Positions 1 through 10,717 of a DNA stretch of 64,000 bases are shown piece after piece. The position numbers were made by a program, and so were the translations under genes. Origin of the DNA: Chalciporus piperatus (taxonomy: Eukaryota; Basidiomycota; Agaricomycetes; Boletales; Boletaceae); assembly GCA_038093975.1 (NCBI GenBank), contig JBBPTG010000113.1, forward strand, positions 1-64,000, given 5' to 3'. Each line of letters opens with the position of its first letter. Position 1 is the stretch's first letter. The notes below the pieces were generated by a model. That model was not told the origin of the DNA. It saw nothing but the letters and a program-made list of their open reading frames with translations, and did no database searches.

Positions 1-188
1 GCAGGCTGAAAATGAAGTGGTTGGTGTAGTGCTTATTTCTAGGTAGGGCGAGGAAGTGCTGGACAATTTGGAGACGCTCGTGCTCAAGCAGCTCTGCGAC
101 AGTCTATAGAGAAATGTCGTTAGAAACTGCGGCGGGGGAGGGTGAAGGCAAAGCTGATTCATACAAGGAGCGGGCTCATGCTGGACAT
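1..188 (-). CDS. 5' end of an unidentified gene, runs off left edge
   Basis: Two exons can be read on the minus strand. A first exon at 165-188 encodes MSSMSPLL. After an intron at 104-164 (GTATGA...CTATAG) the frame continues through 1-103 as TVAELLEHERLQIVQHFL followed by ALPRNKHYTNHFIF. The second part is amphipathic and helix-like and has no stop. The remainder lies left of the window. I do not recognise the family. The splice is supported by the clean phase-0 join and open frame only. Confidence 0.45.
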
Positions 189-1141
189 GACCTGTCGAGG
201 CAGCGTCAGCAACTGTAGGGGTAAAAACTTAAGAAGCAATCATTAGTCAGTCCCAAACGAGTCAGACCTTCCGCATTTCCAACTGTGGGCGCCTGCATGA
301 TGCATGACTGCTGACCATCATGGCAGACGCCAGTGATACTGGTCCGGGTCTCTTCAGCCCCATGAAGACTCGGACTTGACTAAGACTTTGCAACTTGAAT
401 TGGGTGCTTTCTTGGACAGGGAGTCACCACACCGTCATGGCCCGGCTCGGCGTCTATAGATCACGCTTCGAGTGTGGGCTCTTATGGTTGGTGTACCATG
501 TCGTTCGCTATTTTCGCTGTTGAAACAGCCATCTACTTGTCGCGAGCTTGTTCGCACGTTTTATATGCATTGCTGCTTTACTGATGTTTCGCGTTTCGCA
601 GCCCCACCGTGCACCCATGGTCTCGCGACAGCAGACAGCGACCAATCCCTCTTTCTATCCTGCCAGGATTTCGAATTCCTGCAATACGATATGAAGACGA
701 GTGGCCCGAGTTGAAAACAACGATTCAAGGGATTCAAATGGCCTGCCAGATTCCGAGTCAGGGATCCCTCCCTGCGACCTCTCTCCACCTCAAGACTTGT
801 TGCGGAGCCCTTCTACAACTTGGTGTACCGCATGAGAGGCGTTGTGGTTCTACGGGGAAACGGGGTCACATTAAGGCGTCCTTATTTCCCCGCTGCTACT
901 ATGGCAGCCACTGGAAGGCCCTGATAGCGTTCGAAGTTCTGCCAGTGTTTGGGACGAATATGGATGACCATGGACTCGATCTGCGAACAGCGCGATTCTG
1001 AGAGGGACGAATGGTTGGCGTTTGCAGACCGGTATCGTTTCATCTTTAACTCCGCAATAATATCGTTGTTGTTCAGTGTGGGCATCGGACAAACAAATCC
1101 CGTTTTTACTTATATACCACCATCATTGTCAATACCACATC
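189..1141. other. Intergenic region, shared upstream region of divergent genes
   Basis: No coding sequence is convincing here. Short open frames on both strands overlap one another, are low in recognisable motifs and lack good splice sites. The right end carries a TATA-like string (CTTATATACC, near 1110-1119) about 25-35 nt before the ATG at 1142, so it probably holds the promoter of the plus-strand gene. Confidence 0.4.
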
Positions 1142-2171
1142 ATGGGTAAGTCTCTGCAGGTCGCTGCTTGCAGGATGATCACCTTTCCACAGCTCCCAAG
1201 CGAATTGCGTTCTGGATCATGATAGACGGCGTCGCGTTTCTCGGGCCGAAGGTTGGCCGAGACCAGCAAATAGCGGAACTATTCCAGTTGCTCCCGAGAC
1301 ACACATCCACCCCCCAGGGGGCTCTCACTAACGTTGATCCTAGAACATGCCTATTCAACAAGTTCCGCACGCCAGTGTCATCCGACTTCGAGGACCTAAT
1401 GGAGCTGGAAGACGCTTGCTTAGCGGTGCCAAAGGAGGATCGGCTCAAGATCACACTGATAAAATGTGTCAAAGATCTGGCGAAGGATCAATACCTGACA
1501 TCCAGCTTCGCCTGTTTGGTTATTCAGACTCCACGATGTAAGTGATATCACAGATATACTCTGTTCTAGCTGACTGTCTTTGGTAGATCAGCTTGTGCAA
1601 GCAATTCGCGACCTGCAACAAGACTACGATGAATTGTTCACATGCCTCCAGATCACTTTAAACGACATTCGAACCTTCTCCAGAGCTGACGTGGTACATA
1701 ATATGAGGGGCCCAAACTTTTGGGACAGTGGGGTTCCACGGACGGTGGGGGCGATAGTCGACTTGGAGGACGGTTTAGTTGCAATCCGTACTTATGAAGT
1801 TCGTGTTCAACCTCTTCGAGGGCTACCAGCAACTCAACCGTCAGCAGCAGCCATCGCATTCAGACCGCGAAACTTCTCGCGACCTCGCTATCGCCAACCA
1901 TTACCCTGAACATTTCGACCAATACTTCGAGGTGTTGGATTCATCTGCCCCCCCAAATTCCCCTCCACCCGCTGCCGCGCCTGACGTCAACAACCCAAGG
2001 GAATTTATAACATTCTTTTCCCTATTTCGTTGTCATGCAGAAGATGCTGTGGCTATTGCTGCTGACTCTGTGTCATCACACATGAAGTCAAATCACTTTG
2101 CCTACCACTTCCTCATGCCGCCTTTTTTTGTTTGTCCGCCACCTGGTTCACGAACTACGTTCAAGGCGTGA
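1142..2171 (+). CDS. Uncharacterised multi-exon protein
   Basis: The ATG at 1142 is followed after one base by an intron (GTAAGTC...TTTCCACAG, 49 nt). The frame then reads MAPKRIAFWIMIDGVAFLG and continues to about 1540. A second intron ends in GGTAG near 1588. The next exon gives an acidic, helix-rich stretch (YQLVQAIRDLQQDYDELFT, about 1589-1680). Beyond 1800 the best frame shifts to one containing FNLFEGYQQLNRQQQ and a Pro-rich tail, so a third intron or a frameshift lies around 1690-1800. I recognise no family. The 3' end is uncertain; the Tc1-like element begins only about 190 bp downstream. Confidence 0.35.
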
Positions 2172-2361
2172 GTGGTCGTCTCTCGTGCCGTTGTTTATTC
2201 ACGCCTCACACTTTACAGAGAATCGTCATGGACGTTTCCCATCTTTTTGGCGACTACCTCCGAGCCATCCACTTGGTGTAAATTCGCACCGGTCAGCCAT
2301 TTCAGCGCATGGATCGACGAGTTTTCTTTCCCCTTATTAGTGTGCGAAGTTATTTACATTA

Positions 2362-2407
2362 TTGTCTTTTTCGGCCGAGTTGGCCCCGTGGGAATTTTTG
2401 AGTCAAA
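2362..2407 (+). repeat. Left terminal inverted repeat, 46 bp
   Basis: This 46-bp sequence (TTGTCTTTTTCGGCCGAG... to ...TTTTTGAGTCAAA) recurs exactly, reverse-complemented, at 6640-6685. The preceding dinucleotide TA is the target-site duplication. It contains the self-complementary string CGGCCG. Confidence 0.93.
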
Positions 2408-2647
2408 CCCACCTGCCAACTTCGCTCGACCATAGCACGCCAACAGCTGCACGGAATTCACAAAAAAGATGAGCGTTGAGCTCCGACGACCATGTAGAAT
2501 ACGATCCGTGAAGTCCGGATACGAAAATATGAGTTTTGAAATTCCGGAATTTTACACTGCCGGCATTTCCAGCGGGAGAATGTTCTTAGATCAATGGGAC
2601 AGAAAATCAATGTATATTGGTGCGGAAATGAATAACGAATACTCTAA

Positions 2648-4991
2648 TCATGAAACAGGAATGTCTCTGATCACTTCTGATGCCAACTTTCGCAAGTCTT
2701 GCTTTGCATATTGCATGATAAGGAGAGCGGTACCACGAGGAACCTTGAGCATCTCCTGAAGCTCATTCCGCGATATGAATTCACCAGACAGCTGCGAGAG
2801 GCGAAGGAAACCTTCCTGTTCGAAAACGCCAGCAAACTGAATGAAACCAATCCCATCTTTGCCCCGCTCCCCGTGATCATCGAGTGACTTGAGCCAAGTG
2901 GACATGCTAGGTATTTTGGCCAAGGGTATGTCATCAATTGATAATGGGGATGTTGCGTCGGTGTGTGTTGTCGCGCTAGAGAAAGTGGGAGATGTGGAGC
3001 GGCTAGAATCGGGTGCACCAGGTGCCGCCGGCATGTTGGTGTTGCCAGGCTGAGCGATAGGTGGATGGAAATATCCACCCCCCCCTTGAGTCCCTGGATA
3101 ACCGTGACTTCCTGGCCCTTGGAGTGCGCCTCCCCACGGCGCTGGTGGCAAGACAATGAACTGAGGAGGGGCTGGGGGATAGGGATATCCCCCGAGATGA
3201 TTGAACATATTAGTAGGAACTTGAAGTGAATGGTCTGATCCAGCGCCTGCAGAAGGCTGAGTTCGGGTGCGTGGCCTCGCGGTATGAAGATACAATGTCG
3301 CAGGTTTGTCGTCGACTGTTCCAATGCCATTTATCTAAAAATAGACCCTCAGTAATGAACATTAGTAGCGATGATGATACGACTTACGATCTCACGAGCC
3401 CAGAATGATATCTGACTATGAGTCAACACCAAACAGGTCTCGTGTGGACCTGGGTAACAGTGGACAGGCGACTCAGTCGACTTTGTGTGGACTTTGCACG
3501 TGTATTTTTTCTGAAGTTGTTCGACATGTTCCTGAAGCGGCGTTGGGCCTTCTTCCACTGCTTTACTTCCCGATGACGACGCCTGTTTGGATCCTGATGT
3601 TGCCTTAGTAGCCTAGAGTGAAGGGACATGTCAGTCCAGGTTTACGATCAGAAAAACAGACTTACTGTTCGATTACCTGATTTCGAGTTGCGTGCGTTGG
3701 GGGGATCAGCTGATTCTAGTTCATCGCCGTCTTCAAAATGGACTAGGACATTCTTGAGTGAACGAGTGGAAGGCTTTCCATTTGCAAGACGTGGCGGGAC
3801 GATCATCGGGCGCATTCTCGCCATGAACAGCGTCAGTTCTTGCTCTGATTGAATGGATGTAGCCGCTTGCTTTGCGTTGCCCGAATCCAGGCGATACAGA
3901 AGTTTGAGAGCGGGGCCGTAGCACTTGAGTTTCGAAGCTACTAGATCGCAAAGCTCTTCGTAAGTAATCGTGGACTTGATTTCAAAGGGGGAGTTTGTGC
4001 CATTTGGTTTACGAGCAACACATGGGATGACGAAAGCTGGCAATCACTGGCATTAGCAAAGAAGTACAATAGTTGGTAAAAATTGACTTACGACAGGTCT
4101 GAGGATCATAGGTACTTCGCACAGTGTGGACTTGTGCACTAGCCCTGCCCCTACGTGCCGTGCTGGTAGATTTGGCCTTTCCTTTCTTCTTCACTGCTGG
4201 CTGTGGAGGTGGCAGGCTGCTCTGAAGGAATGCATCATCTGTCCCACTCGAGTCTGACTCGGCGGAGCCCATGTTTGAGTCACCATTTGTCGTAGATGAA
4301 ACAGCGTCGAGTTCTGGGCCGTAGTCCTCGCCACTCCCGTCTTCGGGCTCAGAGAGCATTGCACCACCACCAAGCGCACTGAGAAATTCCTTTGCGCCTT
4401 CCTGGGGGTTCATGAACGAGTAGTCTTCGAGCGGAGGATCATAAGGATCAAACATGTCACCGTCGTCGACTTCAGGGATGGAATACAAGCTGGGGCTGCT
4501 ACCAGAGGCCTGGGTGATTGCCGTAGGTTCCTGTGAGGTAGAACGCTGTTGCCTCGTCTGAGACTGAGTCGTTGGCAGTGCGATCTTGGCATCAGACTTT
4601 GCACGTTTACGTGATGACTCTGAGGAGGGTTTCTGGGAGGTAGGAACAGCTGAATTGGCTCGTTTTCGAGGCCCAGATGGGAGAGCAAGGGGATCCACAG
4701 GTGGGCAGCTGGTGCGTGTTGCAGGACGAGTCGAGCTTTCTTGACGTATGCAATCATCAGGGAGCCCCATCCTGACGCATCTTGTGCAGGCACTAGCCCC
4801 ATCATCAAGCTCACAACGGGACTTTGAAAGCTTACACTTGGTGCATGCACCAAGTCGTTTCACTTTCGAACCTGAACAATTGAAATATATCAGTTTTTAG
4901 ATGTACATTGGTGATAATATATACCTTGAACGACAGCTGCATCGTTGACGTTGTCAGAGGGTTTTTTGCGCTTCTTTGAGCCTGAGGCCAT
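2648..4991 (-). CDS. Transposon-borne Zn2Cys6 / PB1-like / SAM-like protein
   Basis: Five exons join in frame. The start is ATG at 4991 (MASGSKKRKKPSDN). Exon 2 holds a fungal Zn(2)-Cys(6) pattern near residues 30-62 (CTKCKLSKSRC, then CTRC and a final C), followed by a basic, Ser-rich linker with RKRAKS-type nuclear signals and an acidic patch. Exon 3 (about 3660-4040) resembles a ubiquitin/PB1 fold (ITYEELCDLVASKLKCYGPA, then LLYRLDSGN). Exon 4 carries LTHSQISFWAREI. The last exon (2648-3320) has a Pro/Gly/Tyr-rich spacer and a C-terminal SAM-like module (MSTWLKSLDDHGERGKDGI...FLRLSQL...VPRGTALLIMQYAKQDL). I recall similar multi-copy proteins in Agaricomycete genomes, function unknown. Location inside the TIRs and the same strand as the transposase suggest it is part of the element. 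DNA binding and protein-interaction roles are inferred. Confidence 0.72.
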
Positions 4992-5217
4992 GGTGGCGAG
5001 TCGTTCCAGCCTGAAGGAATGGACACGTTGGCCTTGGAGTTCTTATACTTGAATCCTCGTGGGCTTTGCTGAATGGAGATCAAGGCATGGTTTATGTGTC
5101 ATGATCGCGCATGCGATGCGGTAGCGTACAAAGTCACCCTTCATCATGGTCGTACCGAACCGCAAGTTCTGTGCAGTGCACAATTGGATATTACTAGTAA
5201 GAACTACAACAGAGTAT

Positions 5218-6417
5218 CTATATGTAGCCACAATGCCTGAACCACCCAAACGAATCCTGGGGAGTAATTGTGTAGAGAGCCCTAAGGAGTGTCGCATGTA
5301 CCTCATCTTCTGAAAGTTCTGTCATAGCCATACGAGTATAAGCACCATTGCGGCGGAGATGATACTTCATCGCAGAGAACGCCAGTTCGATCGGATTGAA
5401 ATCGGGGGAGTACGGTGGTAGGAATTCACAACGCACCCCTCTAGATATATATATACGTCATATGCTTTCGAGAGCAGTAAATAAAAAAAAATACCTGGAT
5501 TCAATCATTTCCTGAATGTCAGGATGCTTGTGAATTCGGCAATTATCCATCACGATGACTGAATTTGGGGCGGGATAAGGTTCCATTTCATCAAGCAAAC
5601 CTTTGATAAACTGCGAGAACGTTTCCGTAACAAACGATCCCTCAACGATTTCACAGTGGATGATACCACCATTGAGAGAGAGTGCAGGGAGTACAGAAAA
5701 GCTAAATAAACATCAACGATCAAATAAAGCATCGAGTTGGGAGTACTATACCGTCGACCACGAACAAAGAACGCTTTGCGTTGTGCTTTGGTTCCTCGGA
5801 TAGACCAGGCACGACCGCGGTATGTCGTGCGACGATCAACAGAACTCTCGTCCACAAAGACAAGGTGTTGTGGGTCATACTGACCAATCCTTGTGAGGTA
5901 CTCTAAGCGTTTTTGGGCTGATCGTTCTGCAGCAACACGTGTGACCTGAAACAAATAAGAAAACGAAGATCGAGAGGAAAGAAATACCTACTTTCTTCAT
6001 GGTAAAGCCAGCTCTGCGAAGCGTGCGCCAGATCGTAGCACGCGAAACCGTACGGCCACATGATACAGCGAGCATTTCTTGAAGTTCGTCCAAGTAAAGG
6101 TCAGGCGCCTTTGCAATTGTACCTAGCAAGAACTGTAATGGCGCATAAATCAGTACGTTGAATGACGGCAATACCCGACATGATCTGAATACCTCAACAT
6201 CGACATCATGTAGATGCCGATTTCCTTGTCGTTCCTTTGGAACCACATTCTTCCCTGGATTTGGAACCGTTCCGTTGGTGTTGAAGTGCGAAACAATGCG
6301 TCTGACAGATCGGATGGATACATCGAGTGCCATAGCAGTTCGCTCGAAATCAAGGAATTTTGAGAGGCGTACAACAGCCCATTGCATCTCGGTCGAGATC
6401 TGTTGTCCTCGCGGCAT
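5218..6417 (-). CDS. Tc1-like DD34E transposase
   Basis: Five exons give a protein of about 330 residues starting MPRGQQISTEMQWAVVRLSK at 6417 and ending FGWFRHCGYI. Residues 1-60 form a homeodomain-like helix-turn-helix (FERTAMALDVSIRSVRRIV) that would bind the TIRs. The catalytic triad is visible: D in VFVDES, D in VIVMDNCRIHK, and E in PYSPDFNPIE. The last two are separated by 34 residues, the DD34E spacing of Tc1-type enzymes. Introns near 6145-6193, 5955-6000, 5702-5751 and 5442-5494 all have GT...AG ends and restore the frame, and no stop interrupts it. It would cut and paste the element at TA sites in the nucleus. Confidence 0.9.
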
Positions 6418-6639
6418 GGCTGGAATGCAGAATCAAGGATAATATTCAGAGAAAGACAAGATACTGACGTTGGCAGGGAATCCCGGCACCGTGAAATTCC
6501 GGATTTTTGAAAACTCTTCTTTTTTCTTCCGGTCAGTGCGGAATGCAATCTGTAGGCTGTTCCCAGTCGAATGGTACTATTGGTGTCGAATTCCGGTGAG
6601 GCGTTGAGGTGCTACAACAGAGAGAAGATGGGAGCGTGT

Positions 6640-6685
6640 TTTGACTCAAAAATTCCCACGGGGCCAACTCGGCCGAAAAAGACAA
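6640..6685 (-). repeat. Right terminal inverted repeat, 46 bp
   Basis: Exact reverse complement of 2362-2407, running TTTGACTCAAAAATTCCC... to ...GAAAAAGACAA, followed by the TA target-site duplication at 6686-6687. Zero mismatches between the two ends indicates little time since the last transposition. Confidence 0.93.
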
Positions 6686-6687
6686 TA

Positions 6688-7227
6688 ATTGATTGCCAAA
6701 GTCTGATCAGTAGCAATAGTGACCCAGACCACGACTCGGAGCCTCGGCGCGGACGTTGCATTCTCCCCGAGTCCGCGTCATCATCAACTCTGTACTACAA
6801 CAGCAGTACAACAGCCCGGGACTCCGAGACGGATTTAGTCTCCCCTAGACAAACCAAAGAGTCGTGATGAAGACAGTCGTTCACCCTCCACTATGAGACG
6901 GATTGAGGGTCCATTGATCGGGCTAGAAGGCTTTGAAGTACCTCAAAGCAATTTCTACAAATGTCTGCCATCAACGATCCGTCCAAGTGGGGACTTATGG
7001 ATGGCAATTCGGCAGGCGTTCGGTTCCACATCGAGTCTTCGCAAGTTGAGTCGCTGACAGCCTGAGATAACAGGAGATAGCGAGGTCCCGAGAGTACCCA
7101 CAAAAGGCCGGAAGCTCTATGGCACTATTGCAGGGCTGGCCAACTCTCAACCGACACAAGCTTGCTCTGCAAGCGAAGTTCGCTGAAAACTTCCGGTCTG
7201 TCGTTCAGGTTGCTGCTACGTGTTATC
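6688..7227. other. Intergenic region between transposon and MFS gene
   Basis: The stretch holds no gene I can support. Short frames exist on both strands (for example a plus-strand frame at 6893-7060 reading RRIEGPLIGLEGFEV) but have no start context or recognisable domain. It includes the host flank of the transposon and the upstream region of the MFS gene starting at 7228. Confidence 0.4.
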
Positions 7228-8969
7228 ATGTCAGGTCACGACTCGGATGAACCTCCCAACGAGAGGACCCCCCTTCTACAAGGAAGAGTCGAGACCCCTT
7301 TGCCATGGAATCAGCTCAACATCATCTTGTTCGCTGTGCTCGCCGAACCTATAGCGTCTTCGTACATCCTTCCTTTCATCAACCAGGTCTGTCAACACCA
7401 TTTCGATGTGACGTCTCTTTGTGTCCCACCTCTCATCGTGCATGTTCGCTTCAAAAGCTTATTGGCGAACTCGGCGTCACGGGAGGTGACGATCGCAAGA
7501 TTGGCTACTACGCGGGCCTTGTGGTAGGGACAAAAACATTTCTATAAGTTTCATGATGTCAATCTTTTACTAGGAATCCCTCTTCTTTGTCACCCAGGCT
7601 GCCACCATCTTGCAATGGGGTCGGCTGTCCGATTTCATCGGCCGCAAGCCTGTCATCTTGATCGGCCTCTTGGGTTTGAGCCTGTCGAACTTTGCATTTG
7701 GTTTGTCGAGAACGTTTAGCACTCTGATCATTAGGTGAGGTTATTCTCATGCATCACATTCTTCAGCTGACCAGGGACTCGGATACAAGTCGATGCATCG
7801 CGGGTGTTCTAAACGGCAATATCGGAGTGATGAAGAGCACATTCTCCGATATCACCGATCGTACCAATATGGCTCGGGCCTTTGCTTTGATACCCGTGAC
7901 ATTCTCCGTTGGAGCTACCGTTGCGTGAGTTACCTATTTCTGGTGATATGTCGCGCTTTCGATGTCAATCCACATCATAGTCCACTATATGGGGGAGCGC
8001 TTGCGAAACCTCAGGATCGATGGCCCGAAATCTTTCGGGGTGAATTCTTGGCCCAGTACCCATATTTCCTCCCAAGTGCAGTGTCGGGATCCTTTACATT
8101 GGTGGCCTTTTTGGTTTGTTTGATTTTCATGAAAGAGGTGAGACAAAGATTGTTTCGGACTGCTCGTGAGCTTATCGTTGGCTTCCAGTCATTGCCATCA
8201 AAGACAGGCAAGAAACATACCCAAGTAGAGGAACCCACGACTCACACCGCCGAGCAATCTCTCGTTGTCGACGTGCAGCCGGTTCCGATCTCGACCCTCT
8301 TGAAAACTTATTCCGTGATTATACCTATTGCCAACTATGGATTACTAGCGCTCGTAGAAATCGGTGTCTTCGTTCTTCTTCCATTGTTTTACTCGTCCCC
8401 CATCGCAATCGGTGGTCTTGACTTGCCCCCTTCAACCATCGGAGCATCCTTGGCAATATTTGGGATAGCCGATGGCGCCGTCCAGGCATTGTTCGCCGCA
8501 AAGATTATCGACAAAATCGGGGCCAAAAATCTATTTTGTTGGTCTATCCTTGCTTTTTACCCTCTGGTTTTCATTTTCCCTATCATGAGTGCCGTGGTCA
8601 CAGCACAAGGAAGAGTTGGACCCTTGGTCTGGGTCCTTCTCGTGGTGCAGCTCATGTTTCTGGTCCTATTGGACTTATCATACAGTGTGTCGATCAGTTC
8701 TTCTCGAGACATTAACTTACCTCGACGATGTAGCTGTTATCTTCATAATCACCGCGCGAGCAGCTCCGAACAAGCAATCGATAGGCACGACGAACGGGCT
8801 CAGTCAAACATTAGCGTCGATCGCGCGTGCCATCGGCCCAGCATTGACCACGTCGTTGTTCGCATTTTCCAAGCAGTTCAACGTGCTTGGTGGGAACTTG
8901 GTTTATGTCGGGCTTGCAATGCTTACGACCACCTTGGTCCTGTTGTCACGACGTCTACCCGACTTGTAA
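7228..8969 (+). CDS. MFS transporter, DHA1/ZIFL-like (copy 1)
   Basis: Seven exons (about 7228-7386, 7458-7526, 7574-7734, 7790-7924, 7981-8137, 8189-8684, 8734-8969) encode a 12-TM major facilitator. The N-terminus is MSGHDSDEPPNERTPLLQ, a cytosolic head with the RTPLL string common in fungal transporters. TM1 reads LNIILFAVLAEPIASSYILP. The motif A loop between TM2 and TM3 is RLSDFIGRKPVILIG. Helices near the C-terminus include LDLSYTVIFIITARAAPNK and IARAIGPALTTSLFAF. The family contains zinc-induced-facilitator-like and TetA-type drug/proton antiporters; the substrate cannot be told from sequence. A close paralogue lies inverted at 38838-40585 with the same exon structure. The stop falls just after RRLPDL. 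Confidence 0.88.
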
Positions 8970-9341
8970 GACAATGAAGCACAGTAGATCTAGCATCTGT
9001 GTCAGGCGGAAACACCAACAATGTACCAGTATCGCGATTGCGTACCACAGGTGTGCTTCGTGTCCGGCGTATGACTTAATGTTGTGTAGCACGAGCTCAT
9101 GAGTGTATTCATGTATGATGTTACAAGGGTGCACTTGAAGATGACAATGTCAAAGTTCCCCCTTTCGTTATCAACAAGGGCAATTGGTGCTCATCAGATT
9201 CATTCATTTGGCGTGTTTGCAGATTTTGTTGACCCCAATCCGATCGAGTGACTCAAGATGAGAATCGTGTTCGTGTCTGTCTTGCGCGAGACCTATACTT
9301 TATCCTACTTGCATTCAATGACTCGTCAACCAGGTTCATTT

Positions 9342-10389
9342 ATATAAGGTGGCTGGAGAAGGTCAGACACAGGGAAAATCCATATACACACATCAGGGGC
9401 CTGTGCTGAGCATGTGTTAAAACAAGGTCCGTGTCATGCTGTAGATCCAATTTCCATTACCCAAATCAACACTCAGGACGGAAACAAAGTCATCTCAGGC
9501 GGTGCGGACAATGCAGCTCGCATGTTTGACCTCACCAATGGTCAAACCACTCAGGTTGCTCAGCACAATGCACCCATAAAAATGGTCAAGTGGGTAAAAA
9601 TGCCTCAAGGCGGTATTCTTGCCACAGGCAGCTGGGACAAGACAATCAAGGCCAGTGCATTTGTGGAGAACCCGGCTAATCTGAAGACTTATGTTCGCTT
9701 GCGTAGTATTGGGACCTCTGTTCTGCTAGCCCCATCGTCACAGTCAATTTACCAGAGTGTTGCTATGCCATGGATGCGCTTTATCCTCTCTTGGTCGTCG
9801 AGACCGCAGGACATCAGGTTCAAATTTACAATCTGACCAATCCCTCCACACCTTACAAGGTCGGTCCAATCGATTCTATCTCTTCCCACATTATGTAATT
9901 ACAGATACATTGAAGATAATGAAAGCAGGAACAATTTCTCTTTCAGGTGTCATCGTAGAGATCAATCTCTGGTTGCAAAAGATCAATCATTGGTATATGC
10001 CATGAATGACATTTCCTTACATCCCGTGTATGGGAGTCTCTCTACCTGCGGTCCGAATCATCCCCCTTGACCATATTGTTACTGATTATTCTGTGAATAG
10101 GCTTTGATGGAACTATTCACTTCTGGGACAAAAACTCACAGACGTGTCTAAAATGTAGGTCTGATAATCCTTTTTGTATGTCCATTGATTGACCTTTTCT
10201 CCTACAGCCTTGGAACCAGCGCCAGGTCCCATCAGTGCCACAGCCTTCAACCGCAATGGTACCATTTTCACATACACTGTTTCGTATGATTGGTTCAAAG
10301 GACACAGTGGAATGACACCAGGGCATCCCAACAAAATCATGTTGCACGCATGTAAGGACGAGGAGGTCAAGAGGCTACCAAAGAAGTAG
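9342..10389 (+). pseudogene. rae1: Pseudogene of mRNA-export WD40 protein RAE1/GLE2
   Basis: Blocks of RAE1 can be followed in order: KVAGEGQTQGKSIYTHQGPV, DGNKVISGGADNAARMFDL, ILATGSWDKTIK, YWDLCSASPIVTVNLPE, LLVVETAGHQVQIYNLTN, CHRRDQSLVAKDQSLVYAM, EPAPGPISATAFNRNGTIF and GHSGMTPGHPNKIMLHACKD, ending KKRLPKK-like. The residue that should be Trp in VLSVCWNK is a TAA stop (9418-9420). The first WD repeat is missing and the segment between the third and fourth blocks (normally MSPLKWQTR...) is lost. Intron positions are retained (for example 9427-9476), so this is a decayed DNA-level duplicate and not a retrocopy. A functional RAE1 should exist elsewhere, since the gene is essential for nuclear export in other fungi. 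Confidence 0.8.
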
Positions 10390-10717
10390 TAGACATAGTG
10401 TTACTATTCATTGTGGAATTGTATCTTACACTGAACTTGTACATAACTTGCTTGTTTCCTTGTCAAGGGGTAGAATTAATGTTACAAGTCCATGACAATC
10501 TCAAAGTGTTCCCCACTTGGGAAATGCTGATAGATTCATCCCAAGCAGAAAAAGGATGCAATTGCGAGCAAAGTATTACTTGAGCTAAGTGAATACACGA
10601 ATAACAAAGACTACTGCTCTGAATTCTGTTTGCTGTGACCCGGATTGATGTCAAGTGACACCAAGTGAAGACACAGCAAAGAGGAGACAAAGCAATGCAA
10701 AAGCGAGGGGAAGATCC

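Larger units (their letters stand above)
2362..6685. mobile_element. Complete Tc1-like DNA transposon with an accessory gene (4,324 bp)
   Basis: The element is bounded by a perfect 46-bp inverted repeat (2362-2407 against 6640-6685), beginning TTGTCTTTTTCGGCCGAG, and each end is flanked by TA (2360-2361 and 6686-6687), the duplicated target of Tc1/mariner transposons. Weaker inverted similarity extends to about 215 bp from each end. Inside are two minus-strand genes: an intact DD34E transposase (5218-6417), and a larger gene (2648-4991) with Zn2Cys6, PB1-like and SAM-like regions. Most Tc1-like elements are 1.3-2.5 kb and carry only a transposase, so the second gene is unusual. Identical TIRs and open frames suggest a recent insertion that may still be autonomous (inference). 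Confidence 0.88.

Noticed and set aside
2469..2759. Plus-strand open frame of 96 codons at the left end of the transposon
   Set aside because: It overlaps the 3' end of the well-supported minus-strand gene and the subterminal repeat, and shows no domain.
3405..3608. Plus-strand frames within the transposon accessory gene
   Set aside because: They lie opposite exon 4 and its introns and lack coding character.
6891..7103. Minus-strand frame between the transposon and MFS copy 1
   Set aside because: No domain, poor start context and an equally open plus-strand frame; cannot be supported.
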